The position numbers were made by a program, and so were the translations under genes. The notes under the pieces are model-generated. The model was not told the origin of the DNA. It was given only the letters and a program-made list of their open reading frames with translations, and did no database searches. Positions 55,244 to 63,858 of a DNA stretch of 64,000 nucleotides are shown here, in pieces (the stretch's first letter is position 1; each line of letters opens with the position of its first letter). Source of the DNA: an uncultured Alistipes sp. (GTDB lineage Bacteria; Bacteroidota; Bacteroidia; Bacteroidales; Rikenellaceae); the NCBI GenBank assembly GCA_910583985.1, contig CAJTYA010000002.1, positions 1 to 64,000 of the forward strand, written 5' to 3'.

Positions 55244-56575
55244 ATGAAACTGTGGCAGAAAACCAACGATGTGAATAAGGCCGTAGAGGAATTTACGGTA
55301 GGACGCGACCGGGAGATGGACCTGCTGCTGGCCGAAGCCGACGTGCTCGGTTCGCTGGCCCATACCCGCATGCTGGAGTCGATCGGGTTGCTCGGCAAGA
55401 AAGACCTCGAAGACGTACAGCGGGAACTCAAAAACATATACCGGGAGATCGAAGCGGGGAATTTCACCATCGAGGAGGGCGTCGAGGACGTCCATTCGCA
55501 GGTGGAATTTCTGCTCACGCAGCGCCTCGGCGAAGCGGGCAAGAAGATCCACAGCGGCCGTTCTCGCAACGATCAGGTGCTCGTGGACCTGCGCATTTTC
55601 CTGCGCCGCCGCATCCGCGAGGTCGTGGACGATACGGTCGAACTCTTCGGCACGCTGCAACGGCTCTCGGAGCAGTACAAGGACGTGCTGATGCCGGGAT
55701 ATACCCATTTGCAGATCGCCATGCCCTCGTCGTTCGGCCTCTGGCTCGGCGCCTATGCCGAGAGTCTGGTGGACGATGTGGAGATGTTGTATGCCGCCTA
55801 CCGGATCTGCAACAAGAACCCGCTCGGTTCGGCAGCCGGGTACGGCTCCTCCTTCCCGCTCGACCGGACGATGACCACGCGCCTGCTGGGCTTCGACACG
55901 CTCAGCTACAACGTGGTCTATGCCCAGATGGGGCGCGGCAAGAGCGAGCGCATCGTGGCGCAGGCCCTCTCGTCGGTAGCCGCCACGCTCGCCAAGCTGG
56001 CGTTGGACAACGCGTTGTTCCTGAACCAGAATTTCGGTTTCATTTCCTACCCGGCCGAGCTGACCACCGGGTCGAGCATCATGCCGCACAAGAAGAACCC
56101 CGACGTGTGGGAGATCATGCGGGGCCGGTGCAACCTCGTTCAGGGGCTGCCCAACCAGATCGCCATGATGACGACCAATCTGCCTTCGGGCTACCACCGC
56201 GATCTGCAACTGCTCAAGGAAGTGCTTTTCCCGGCCATCGACGATCTGCGGAGCTGCATCCGCATGGCGGGTTACATGCTCGACAACCTGACGGTGAAGA
56301 GGGATATTCTGGACGATCCCAAATACGATTATCTGTTCAGCGTCGAGGTCGTCAACCGCATGGTGCTCGACGGCGTGCCGTTCCGCGAGGCCTACCGCAA
56401 GGTCGGCATCGACATCGAAAACGGATGTTTCGAGGCCGAAAAACAGGTCCGCCATACGCACGAGGGCAGCATCGGCAACCTGTGCAACGCCGAGATCGCC
56501 GGGTTGATGAAGCGTCTTGTGGAGCGTTTCGACTTCGGTGCGGTCGACCGGGCCGAGGCTGAACTGGTCTGCTGA
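55244..56575 (+). CDS. argH: Argininosuccinate lyase
   Basis: Last enzyme of arginine synthesis, splitting argininosuccinate to arginine and fumarate. The 443-residue protein shows the superfamily signature SSIMPHKKNPDVWE (with catalytic Ser loop), IHSGRSRNDQVLVDLR and PGYTHLQIAMPSSFG. It follows the ArgE-like gene by 19 nt and precedes a metallopeptidase gene by 10 nt. Confidence 0.97.
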   Translation: MKLWQKTNDVNKAVEEFTVGRDREMDLLLAEADVLGSLAHTRMLESIGLLGKKDLEDVQRELKNIYREIEAGNFTIEEGVEDVHSQVEFLLTQRLGEAGKKIHSGRSRNDQVLVDLRIFLRRRIREVVDDTVELFGTLQRLSEQYKDVLMPGYTHLQIAMPSSFGLWLGAYAESLVDDVEMLYAAYRICNKNPLGSAAGYGSSFPLDRTMTTRLLGFDTLSYNVVYAQMGRGKSERIVAQALSSVAATLAKLALDNALFLNQNFGFISYPAELTTGSSIMPHKKNPDVWEIMRGRCNLVQGLPNQIAMMTTNLPSGYHRDLQLLKEVLFPAIDDLRSCIRMAGYMLDNLTVKRDILDDPKYDYLFSVEVVNRMVLDGVPFREAYRKVGIDIENGCFEAEKQVRHTHEGSIGNLCNAEIAGLMKRLVERFDFGAVDRAEAELVC

Positions 56576-56585
56576 CGCACCGCCC

Positions 56586-57290
56586 ATGTCCCGATACCTT
56601 CACCCCGAACTCGGCCCGGTCGAGCTGGTCCGTTCGTCCCGTGCCCGGCGGCTTTCGATCCGTGTGCGGGCCTCCGGCGAGGTGCGGATGAGCTTGCCCC
56701 GCGGCGTCAGCGAAGCCGAGGCCCTGCGCTTTCTCGACGAGAAACGGCAGTGGGTCGAGCGCGTGCGCGAGAGGCTGGAGAGCCGGAATCCGCCGCAGAC
56801 GCTCGGCATGCCGTTCTCCACGCGTGAGCACACGTTGCGGTTGAGGCCCGACGCCTGTGCGGAGCTCTCTTTTCGTATCGTGCGCGACGAGATCGTCGTC
56901 CGCTATCCCGCGACGATGCGCTACGACGAGCCGGACGTGCAGCGCCTCATCCGCCGGGCGGTCGAGGAGGCGTGGCGCATCGAAGCCAAGGCGTATCTGC
57001 CGGGACGGGTCGCGGAGCTGTGCCGGGCGCTGGGGTTCCGCTGCGGCAGAGTGACGGTCCGCAACAGCCGTTCGCGCTGGGGAAGCTGTTCGGCTGCGGA
57101 CGACATTTCGTTGAGCCTCCATCTGATGAAACTGCCCGACCGGTTGATCGACTATGTGATCGTCCACGAACTCTGCCATACCGTCCATCGCAACCACGGC
57201 CCGCGGTTCCACGCGCTGCTCGACCGCATGACCGGAGGGGAGCATCTGCGGCTGAGAGCCGAGTTGAGGAACTATTCCACCCGGTGGTGA
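56586..57290 (+). CDS. YgjP-like metallopeptidase-domain protein (DUF45/M48-like)
   Basis: A 234-residue protein. The N-terminal part (RRLSIRVRASGEVRMSLPRG) and the zinc motif HELCHTVHRNHGPRF match the YgjP/DUF45 family; SRSRWGSCSA is the second hallmark. Zinc-dependent protease activity is expected but substrates are unknown. It is the last gene of the rpe operon, starting 10 nt after argH. Confidence 0.9.
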   Translation: MSRYLHPELGPVELVRSSRARRLSIRVRASGEVRMSLPRGVSEAEALRFLDEKRQWVERVRERLESRNPPQTLGMPFSTREHTLRLRPDACAELSFRIVRDEIVVRYPATMRYDEPDVQRLIRRAVEEAWRIEAKAYLPGRVAELCRALGFRCGRVTVRNSRSRWGSCSAADDISLSLHLMKLPDRLIDYVIVHELCHTVHRNHGPRFHALLDRMTGGEHLRLRAELRNYSTRW

Positions 57291-57309
57291 TGCGGAGGGC
57301 ATCCTTTTT
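57289..57309 (+). terminator. Weak terminator at the end of the rpe operon
   Basis: A 5-bp stem GATGC/GCATC with loop GGAGG overlaps the ygjP-like stop codon and is followed by CTTTTT. The stem is short, so termination is uncertain. Confidence 0.35.
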
Positions 57310-57796
57310 GCGGGATCGGGAACGGTGCGTTCGCCGGTCGCGTTTTCCGTCTGCCGGGGAGGAGAAGGGCGGGAGAGTCTCCCGCTGCCGAAAGGCAGGT
57401 TCGTGGGCCGCGGGGCGGCGAACGATTTTCCCGGTTCGTATAACGGGCGTTCCTCCGTGCGGTTCCCCGATGAGGAAAAGCGGTTCGGCCGTTTCGCGAT
57501 TTCCGGACGAGGACTGCGAGGGTACTTGCATCCCTATCGTGCCGGTTTCGCTTTTTTGTACAGCTGACTTCACCTTATTTATATACTGAGGGGGTGGAAA
57601 AAACGGAAGCTCGCGGCGGAACGGATCGACCGTTCGTCGGAACGATGCGGCTCGGAGGCGGCGCTGCCGGTTTCCGGTCGCTGGCCCGAAAACGTTTCCC
57701 GAAGGTTTTCCGGGCGCGTGTCCGCGGAACGGCAGGTGGGATAGATGTGTGATTTTTCGACGATTTCGGTGATTTGTTGTTAAATTTGCGAAATAG
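57310..57796. other. Spacer before the aromatic operon promoter
   Basis: GC-rich DNA that turns AT-rich near 57740. No gene is seen. Confidence 0.5.
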
Positions 57797-57829
57797 GTTG
57801 TGTTTTTTTAACTTTTATATCTATATTTG
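57797..57829 (+). promoter_or_regulatory. Promoter of the aromatic amino acid operon
   Basis: GTTG (57797-57800) in the -33 position lies 21 nt before TATATTTG (57822-57829), a perfect TAnnTTTG. Transcription would start near 57836, giving a leader of about 210 nt before pheA that contains the leader peptide and attenuator. Confidence 0.7.
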
Positions 57830-57880
57830 TCCCGTGCGGTCGATACGACGCACCGAACTTTTAATCCGTTGCGAGGAACG

Positions 57881-57961
57881 ATGAATCAGCTTTCGCCTTT
57901 TTACGCGTTTTATTTTTATTTCTGCTTTACCCAGAGCGGACCGGGCGCGTGCGGTCGATAG
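57881..57961 (+). CDS. Phe/Tyr-rich leader peptide of the aromatic operon
   Basis: A 26-codon ORF beginning ATG AAT CAG and ending TAG. Codons 7-16 read FYAFYFYFCF: five Phe and three Tyr in ten codons. A Shine-Dalgarno-like GAGGAA lies 4-9 nt upstream, unusual for this phylum. Codons 20-22 form the antiterminator segment. It lies 86 nt before pheA, the gene for the committed step to Phe. The peptide probably has no function except as a ribosome-stalling sensor of charged tRNA-Phe and tRNA-Tyr. Confidence 0.83.
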   Translation: MNQLSPFYAFYFYFCFTQSGPGACGR

Positions 57962-57994
57962 CGAATCGAACCCATGGAAAGCGAACCAAACGAA

Positions 57995-58026
57995 TCCCGG
58001 TCCTGACGAACAGGTCCGGGATTTTT
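57995..58026 (+). terminator. Attenuator terminator upstream of pheA
   Basis: An 11-pair stem (57995-58005 with 58011-58021, one T-T mismatch), loop ACGAA, then TTTTT. It ends 21 nt before the pheA start, so it acts inside the leader. Confidence 0.85.
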
Positions 58027-58047
58027 CGTCGAACGAAACACAGAACG

Positions 58048-58875
58048 ATGAACGATACGATGAAAGTCGCCATACAGGGCTATGAGGGCAGTTTCCATCA
58101 CATCGTCGCCCGGCGCTGCTTGGGCGAGGACATGGAGATCGTGCCCTGTGCCACCTTCCGCGAGGTGGCTCGGCAGGTCGAGTGCGGGAGCTCCGACTAC
58201 GGCGTGATGGCCGTCGAGAACTCCATCGCGGGGAGCATCCTGCCCAATCTGGGCATCCTGCACAACAGCCGGGTGCAGGTCGTGGGCGAACATTATCTGC
58301 ATATCCGGCAGAATCTGATGGCGCTGCCGGGCGTTTCGCTCGACGAGATCGAGGAGGTGCATTCCCATCCGATGGCGCTGCTCCAGTGCGTCGATTTTCT
58401 CGACTCGCGGCCGTGGAAACTCGTCGAAACCGAGGACACGGCCCTCAGTGCGAGGCACATCGCCGAGCGGGGCATGCGCTCTGCGGCAGCCATCGCCGGC
58501 GATCTGGCCGCCGAGCTGTTCGGGCTGCACATTCTCGCGCCCGACATCCATTCGATCAAGAACAACTGCACGCGCTTCCTGCTGCTGCGGCCGGAGCACC
58601 AGCCCGTGGACGAACGGGCCGACAAGGCCTCGCTCTGCTTCAAGACCGATCACCGGCAGGGCTCGCTGCTCAGGGTGCTGCGCGAGATGGAGGATACCTC
58701 GATCAACATGACCAAGTTGCAGTCGTCGCCCGTTCCCAGCGAGCCGTGGCACTACATGTTCCATGTGGACATGGAATTCGCCTGCATCGGGGACTACAAC
58801 CGGGTGATCGGCAGAATGCGCGAGGCCACCGAAGAACTGCATGTGTACGGAGTGTATAAAAAAGACAAATCATAG
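58048..58875 (+). CDS. pheA: Prephenate dehydratase
   Basis: Converts prephenate to phenylpyruvate in phenylalanine synthesis. The 275-residue protein has the catalytic domain (VAIQGYEGSFHHIVAR at the start, YGVMAVENSIAGSI, and NNCTRFLLL with the catalytic Thr-Arg-Phe) and a C-terminal ACT domain (GSLLRVLREMEDTSINMTKL) that in relatives binds Phe. It lacks the fused chorismate mutase of E. coli PheA; that activity is carried by the DAHP synthase gene at the end of the operon. The start is ATG 58048, just after the attenuator. Confidence 0.95.
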   Translation: MNDTMKVAIQGYEGSFHHIVARRCLGEDMEIVPCATFREVARQVECGSSDYGVMAVENSIAGSILPNLGILHNSRVQVVGEHYLHIRQNLMALPGVSLDEIEEVHSHPMALLQCVDFLDSRPWKLVETEDTALSARHIAERGMRSAAAIAGDLAAELFGLHILAPDIHSIKNNCTRFLLLRPEHQPVDERADKASLCFKTDHRQGSLLRVLREMEDTSINMTKLQSSPVPSEPWHYMFHVDMEFACIGDYNRVIGRMREATEELHVYGVYKKDKS

Positions 58876-58878
58876 AGC

Positions 58879-60057
58879 ATGGAAACGACGAAACCCATCG
58901 AGATGGAACTCTCCGAGCGGCTCGGAGGAGTGGGGGAATACTATTTCTCGAAAAAGCTGCGCGAGATCGACGACATGCGGGCCGCGGGTCGCGAGATCAT
59001 CAACCTCGGCATCGGCAGTCCCGACCGGCCTCCCCATCCGGACGTGATCGCCGCGCTGTCGCGCGAAGCGGCCCGGTCCGACCGTCACGGCTACCAGCCT
59101 TACAAGGGAACGGCCGTGCTGCGCGAGGCGTTCGCCCGCTGGTACGGCGAGCGCTACGGCGTGCGGCTCGATCCGTCGACCGAGATTCTGCCGCTGATCG
59201 GTTCCAAGGAGGGCATCATGCACGTCTGCATGACCTATCTGAACGAGGGCGACAGGGTGTTGATCCCGAATCCCGGTTATCCGACCTACCGTTCCGCCGC
59301 CACGATCGCCGGCGGCGTCTGCGTCGATTACCGGCTTCGCGAGTCGAACGGCTGGATGCCCGATTTCGACGAAATCGAACGGGGCGGAATGGACGGCATC
59401 AAGATGATGATCGTCAATTATCCCCACATGCCGACCGGTGCCGCTCCGAAAGAGGGCCTGTTCCGCCGGCTGGTCGATTTCGCCCGCAAGCATCGGATTC
59501 TGCTCGTGCACGATAATCCGTACAGCTTCCTGCGCAATGCCCGGCCCGAAAGCCTGCTGGCCGTGCCGGGGGCGATGGACGTAGCCGTGGAGCTCAATTC
59601 GTTGAGCAAGAGCCATTGCATGGCCGGATGGCGCATCGGCATGATCGGGGCGGCCCGCGAGCGCATCGACGAAATCATCCGTTTCAAGAGCAACATGGAC
59701 TCCGGGATGTTCTATCCGATGCAGGCGGCCGCGGCGGTCGCGCTGGCGCTGGGCGATGCGTGGTACGACGAGCTGAACGCTCTCTATCGTCGTCGCGAGG
59801 CGTTGGCCTACGGCATTCTCGATGCCGTGGGATGCAGCTACGATCCCTCTCAGGCGGGCCTTTTCGTCTGGGGACGTCTGCCCGAAGGGCGGGGCGACTG
59901 CTATGCGTTTACCGACGACATCCTTCGAATGTGCGGCGTCTTTCTCACGCCCGGAGAAATCTTCGGCAGCGAAGGCGACCGTTATATCCGAATCAGTCTG
60001 TGCGCGACGGAGGAGACCCTGCGGCGTGCCTCGGACAAAATCCGTGAGGCATTATGA
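58879..60057 (+). CDS. PLP-dependent aminotransferase class I/II (aromatic pathway)
   Basis: A 392-residue fold-type I aminotransferase. The PLP Lys is residue 244 (LNSLSKSHCMAGWRIGM); GIGSPDRPPHP near the N-terminus, NPGYPTYRSAA and VHDNPYSFL are further family motifs. Its place between pheA and tyrA suggests that it transaminates phenylpyruvate and 4-hydroxyphenylpyruvate, or prephenate. It begins 3 nt after pheA and overlaps the next start by 4 nt. Confidence 0.92.
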   Translation: METTKPIEMELSERLGGVGEYYFSKKLREIDDMRAAGREIINLGIGSPDRPPHPDVIAALSREAARSDRHGYQPYKGTAVLREAFARWYGERYGVRLDPSTEILPLIGSKEGIMHVCMTYLNEGDRVLIPNPGYPTYRSAATIAGGVCVDYRLRESNGWMPDFDEIERGGMDGIKMMIVNYPHMPTGAAPKEGLFRRLVDFARKHRILLVHDNPYSFLRNARPESLLAVPGAMDVAVELNSLSKSHCMAGWRIGMIGAARERIDEIIRFKSNMDSGMFYPMQAAAAVALALGDAWYDELNALYRRREALAYGILDAVGCSYDPSQAGLFVWGRLPEGRGDCYAFTDDILRMCGVFLTPGEIFGSEGDRYIRISLCATEETLRRASDKIREAL

Positions 60058-60893
60058 AGGCGGCCGTCGTGGGAATAGGGCTGATCGGCGGGTCGTTCGC
60101 GCTGACGCTCAAGGATGAAAGGATTTGCGACGAAATCATCGGCGTGGACAACTCCGAGCGCAACCGCGACAAGGCGCTCGAACTGGGACTCGTCGACCGC
60201 GTCCTGCCGCTCGACGAGGCGGTGGCCGAGGCCGATCTGGTGGTGCTGGCCACGCCGGTGGATTCCATACCGCTGCTGGCCGTCAAGGTGCTCAACCGCG
60301 TGGAGCGTCAGGTCGTCATCGACATGGGATCGACCAAACAGGAGCTCTGCGAGGTCATCGCGCAGCATCCCCGCCGGGGACGTTTCGTGGCGACGCATCC
60401 GATGTGGGGTACCGAATACAGCGGTCCGGAGGCGGCCGAGCACGGGGCGTTCCGGGGACGGACCGTCGTCATCTGCGACCGCGAGTCGAGCGATCCGGAT
60501 GCCGTGGCGCTGGTCGAAGACCTATACACGCGCATCGGCATGCCGATCCGTTCGATGAGCGCCGAGGAGCAGGACACGCACACGGCCTATGTGAGCCATA
60601 TTTCGCACATCACGTCGTTTGCGCTGGCGCTCACCGTGCTCGAAAAGGAGCGCGAGGAAGAACATATTTTCGATCTGGCCGGAGGCGGGTTCGAGAGTAC
60701 GGTCCGTCTGGCCAAAAGCTCGCCGGAGACGTGGGTGCCGATTTTCCTGCAAAATAAATACAACGTGCTGGACGTTCTCAGGGAGCATATCCACCAGTTG
60801 CAGATCTTCCGCAAGATGATCGAAAAGGACGACGCCGAGGGGCTGCGCACTGCGATGCGGCGGGCCAACCGGATTCGGAAGATCCTCGATTAG
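60054..60893 (+). CDS. tyrA: Prephenate dehydrogenase
   Basis: Oxidatively decarboxylates prephenate to 4-hydroxyphenylpyruvate for tyrosine. The 279-residue protein begins with the Rossmann motif VVGIGLIGGSFAL and an NAD-selective acidic strand end (GVDNSERN). Conserved substrate motifs include VIDMGSTKQELCE, ATHPMWGTEYSGPEAA and the His of YVSHISHITSFA. It overlaps the aminotransferase stop as ATGA, indicating translational coupling. Confidence 0.94.
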   Translation: MKAAVVGIGLIGGSFALTLKDERICDEIIGVDNSERNRDKALELGLVDRVLPLDEAVAEADLVVLATPVDSIPLLAVKVLNRVERQVVIDMGSTKQELCEVIAQHPRRGRFVATHPMWGTEYSGPEAAEHGAFRGRTVVICDRESSDPDAVALVEDLYTRIGMPIRSMSAEEQDTHTAYVSHISHITSFALALTVLEKEREEEHIFDLAGGGFESTVRLAKSSPETWVPIFLQNKYNVLDVLREHIHQLQIFRKMIEKDDAEGLRTAMRRANRIRKILD

Positions 60894-60950
60894 AACGATT
60901 TCCCGGAACGGAAATGCCGCTCCGGGTACAAACGATAACGAACAAACGAT

Positions 60951-62015
60951 ATGAAACCTTTCGATATGAAGGCCAAACGGCCGTTGATCATTTCCGGTCC
61001 GTGCAGCGCCGAGACCGAGGAGCAGACGCTCGAAACCTGCCGCCGGATCGCGGCGACCGGTCTGGTCGATGTGCTTCGGGCCGGAATCTGGAAACCCCGC
61101 ACCAAGCCCGGTTCGTTCGAGGGCGTGGGGCTCAGGGGGCTGGCGTGGATGAGCCGTGCCCGCGAGGAGACGGGCCTGCCCATCGGCACCGAGGTGGCTA
61201 CGTCGAAACATGTCGAGGCGGCGCTCGAATTCGGCGTCGATGTGATTTGGCTCGGTGCGCGGACGACCGTCAATCCGTTTAGCGTGCAGGACATAGCCGA
61301 TGCGCTGCGGGGGGCCGACGTGACGGTGCTCATCAAAAATCCGATGAACCCCGACATCGAGCTGTGGGCCGGCGCCGTGGCGCGCATGCGCAACGCCGGC
61401 ATCGAAAAGCTGGGGCTCATCCACCGGGGCTTCTCGGCCTACGGCGTGTCGCTCTACCGCAACAATCCGATGTGGCATCTGGCCATCGAAATGCGGAGCC
61501 GGTTCCCGGAACTGCCGATGATCTGCGATCCGTCGCACATCTGCGGTTGCCGCGAATACCTGTCGCAGGTGGCCCAGAAGAGCGCGGACCTCGATTATGA
61601 CGGACTTATCGTTGAAAGCCACATCTGCCCCGACGAGGCGTGGAGCGACGCGTCGCAACAGGTGACGCCCGACGGACTGGCCGATCTGCTCCGGGGTATC
61701 GTATGGCGGCAGTCCACGACCGACAGCCCGACTTACCGGCAGGCGCTTTCGAAGCTGCGCAGCCAGATCGACCAGATCGACGCCGAGACGTTCGAGCTGC
61801 TCGCCAAACGGATGCGCGTGGCCGAAGAGATCGGCCGGGTCAAGAAGGACAATAACGTGGCCATTCTGCAGGGCGGCCGCTGGAACAGCATCGTCGAGCG
61901 CGTCGTCTCGCAGGCGCCCGAGCTCGGCGTGAGCGAGGAATTTCTCAAGACCGTGCTCGAAGCCATCCACCTCGAAAGCATCAATCTGCAAAACAAGGTG
62001 ATGAACCAACGGTAA
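60951..62015 (+). CDS. Bifunctional DAHP synthase / chorismate mutase
   Basis: A 354-residue fusion acting at two points of aromatic synthesis. Residues 1-255 form a type I-beta (KDO8P-like) 3-deoxy-7-phosphoheptulonate synthase: IISGPCSAETEEQ, IWKPRTKPGSFEG, IGTEVATSKHVEAAL, MICDPSHICG. Residues 265-350 form an AroQ chorismate mutase (LRSQIDQIDAETFELLAKRM...IGRVKKDNN). In Bacteroidetes this fusion is common, and the mutase domain may also give feedback control. With pheA, the aminotransferase and tyrA the operon covers both ends of Phe/Tyr synthesis. Confidence 0.95.
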   Translation: MKPFDMKAKRPLIISGPCSAETEEQTLETCRRIAATGLVDVLRAGIWKPRTKPGSFEGVGLRGLAWMSRAREETGLPIGTEVATSKHVEAALEFGVDVIWLGARTTVNPFSVQDIADALRGADVTVLIKNPMNPDIELWAGAVARMRNAGIEKLGLIHRGFSAYGVSLYRNNPMWHLAIEMRSRFPELPMICDPSHICGCREYLSQVAQKSADLDYDGLIVESHICPDEAWSDASQQVTPDGLADLLRGIVWRQSTTDSPTYRQALSKLRSQIDQIDAETFELLAKRMRVAEEIGRVKKDNNVAILQGGRWNSIVERVVSQAPELGVSEEFLKTVLEAIHLESINLQNKVMNQR

Positions 62016-62250
62016 ACGGCTGAGGCGGTCCAGCCTTTTCCCGGATCGCCGGAATGCGGACGCGGGGACTTCCGGAACGTTTCGCCGACAGCCTGCCGGG
62101 GCGGAACGGGCCGCCTGTGCAGACCGTCGGCTGCGGATGCCGGTTCCCGGAGGCGGCGCTTCCGGTTCCGGATGCCGGTGCATCGAAACAGGGCGCCGTT
62201 GCCGTTCTCCGCTTTGCGGTTTGTCCGTTCGGCCGGAAATGCGTAATTTT

Positions 62251-62286
62251 AAGGCGGTCCGCTTGCCGGACCGCCTTTTCGTTTTT
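62251..62286 (+). terminator. Terminator of the aromatic operon
   Basis: An 11-bp stem (AAGGCGGTCCG at 62251-62261 with the complement at 62267-62277), loop CTTGC, followed by TTCGTTTTT. It abuts the kinase start codon at 62287. Confidence 0.85.
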
Positions 62287-63774
62287 ATGGCAGCGACGGG
62301 AACTCCGCAGAAATTTCCGACCATCGGTCAGTATATCGAGGTCATGGGCAACCCGCAGGGCGTGTTCCGGACGCTGGGCGAGGTCCGGCCCCTGACGGAT
62401 ATGTTCCGCGAACCGGTCTTTTCGGCCGGCAATTACTCCGTCGTGTTCAAGGTGCGTCTCCCGGACGACAAGTTCTATGCGCTGAAGTGTTATACGCGCC
62501 TGCCGCTCTATGCCGGGGCGGTGTGGGATGCGCTCGGCCGCGGACGGGAGCCCTATCTTCCCGCCTGCCGTTTCCTGTCCCGCGAGGTGTATCTGTGGGA
62601 TGCCGAGGGGGCGGGCGCCTATTATCCCGTGCTGTTGCGCGAATGGATCGAGGGCGAGTCGCTGGGCGGATACCTCGCCCGCCTGTGCCGGGCCGGCGAC
62701 CGTGCGGCATTGGCGGAGCTGGCCGCCCGGTTCGACCGGTTGGGGCTGTGGCTGCTCCGGTCCGACTTCGCCCACGGCGATCTGAAGGCCGACAACCTGC
62801 TCGTAACGCCCGAAGGCGAACTTCGGCTCATCGACTGCGATGCCGCCTATGTTCCGGCCCTTTCGGGACTTCCCGCTTCTTCGGCCGGTTCGCCCGCCTA
62901 TCAGCATCCGGCCCGGCGTTCCGGTCTTTTCGACGCACGGATCGACGATTATCCCGTCGCTCTGATCAGCTTCAGTCTCCATGCCCTGAGCCGCGACCCG
63001 TCGTTGTTGCGTTACAGCGACGGGGAGACGATCTTTCTCGACGCTTCGGAGGTGCAGCGGGGATGCAGCGAACCTTATGCCTCGGTCATGGAACGCTGGG
63101 CGGCGGAGGGAGAGCCCGCGCTGTATGCGTTAGGAAAGGCGCTCCGGACCTCTGTCCCGGCGCTGGACGACCTGCCCGATCTGCTTCGGGGACTTTCCTC
63201 GGACCGGAGCGCGGGGTTGCCCGACGGGCTGACCGTCATCGACGACGAAGACCCTCGCTGTGCCGTTGTGGCGCTGGGCGGGCTCTTCGGTTTCGCCGAT
63301 CTGGTGGGCCGGCGGATGTCGATCGCTCCCGTCTACGGCGATGCGCGTCCGTTTCGCGAGGGACTGGCCGCGGTTCGGCTGGAGGGACGGTGCATGATGA
63401 TCGACCGGGCGGGGCGCTGTGTCGTCGATTGCGGTCGTTACCGTTGCGCGGAGTCATTCCGAGACGGTCGTGCGCTGGTCTGCCGCAACGGACTCTACGG
63501 TTTTATCGACCGGCGGGGCGAGGAGGCGATTGCTCCCCGCTACGAAAGCGCGACGGGTTTTCGGGAGGGCCTGGCTGTCGTGCGCATGAACGGCAAATAC
63601 GGTTATATCGACACCGAAGGACGGGAGGTCGTCGAACCCGTATTCGACTATGCCGGACGGTTTTCGGGCGGCCGGGCGGAGGTCGAAAAGGACGGCGTTC
63701 GTTTTTTTCTGGAGAAAACCGTCTTTGTAAATACGCCGTTTCGGCTAAAAATTATTATCTTTGGGCTGTGTTAA
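62287..63774 (+). CDS. Protein kinase-like protein with C-terminal WG repeats
   Basis: A 495-residue protein. Residues 30-270 resemble a small Ser/Thr kinase: glycine-loop-like GNYSVVFKVRL, Lys in YALKCYTRL, catalytic loop FAHGDLKADNLLV, metal site IDCDAAY in place of DFG, and GSPAYQHP in place of the APE segment. Residues 320-480 hold about four WG-type beta repeats (GLFGFAD, GRCMMID, GLYGFID, GKYGYID) with REGLAVVR linkers. The adjacent downstream gene encodes a vWA protein; kinase plus vWA are two parts of the TerY-P phosphorylation triad described in comparative genomics. The start abuts a terminator. The last 15 or so residues overlap a promoter-like element. Confidence 0.85.
   Translation: MAATGTPQKFPTIGQYIEVMGNPQGVFRTLGEVRPLTDMFREPVFSAGNYSVVFKVRLPDDKFYALKCYTRLPLYAGAVWDALGRGREPYLPACRFLSREVYLWDAEGAGAYYPVLLREWIEGESLGGYLARLCRAGDRAALAELAARFDRLGLWLLRSDFAHGDLKADNLLVTPEGELRLIDCDAAYVPALSGLPASSAGSPAYQHPARRSGLFDARIDDYPVALISFSLHALSRDPSLLRYSDGETIFLDASEVQRGCSEPYASVMERWAAEGEPALYALGKALRTSVPALDDLPDLLRGLSSDRSAGLPDGLTVIDDEDPRCAVVALGGLFGFADLVGRRMSIAPVYGDARPFREGLAAVRLEGRCMMIDRAGRCVVDCGRYRCAESFRDGRALVCRNGLYGFIDRRGEEAIAPRYESATGFREGLAVVRMNGKYGYIDTEGREVVEPVFDYAGRFSGGRAEVEKDGVRFFLEKTVFVNTPFRLKIIIFGLC
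63756..63763 (+). promoter_or_regulatory. -7 element for the vWA gene
   Basis: TATCTTTG inside the 3' end of the kinase gene is a perfect TAnnTTTG. The leader of about 90 nt includes a weak GGAG/CTCC hairpin followed by T7 (63792-63816), which could reduce read-through. Confidence 0.5.
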
Positions 63775-63858
63775 GCACGTGACGGTTGTCTGGAGTGGGT
63801 TTCTCCCGATTTTTTTATAAATAGGGCTCCGGTTGTTCACGTGTAAATTGTTTTGTTT

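Larger units (their letters stand above)
57834..58026 (+). promoter_or_regulatory. Phe/Tyr transcription attenuator (leader RNA)
   Basis: The leader holds, in order, a hairpin GTGCG..CGCAC (57834-57853), the Phe/Tyr-rich ORF (57881-57961), an antiterminator segment GGACCGGG (57938-57945) and the terminator 57995-58026. GGACCGGG is perfectly complementary to CCCGGTCC (57996-58003), the terminator's 5' arm, so the two structures exclude each other. A ribosome stalled on the Phe/Tyr codons would leave 57938-57945 free and block termination. A ribosome finishing at the stop codon (57959) would cover it and let the terminator form. This follows the classic E. coli pheA logic; regulation here is inferred. 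Confidence 0.82.

Noticed and set aside
58048..58875. Chorismate mutase fused to PheA as in E. coli
   Set aside because: The protein starts directly with the dehydratase domain. The mutase domain is instead at the C-terminus of the DAHP synthase at 60951.
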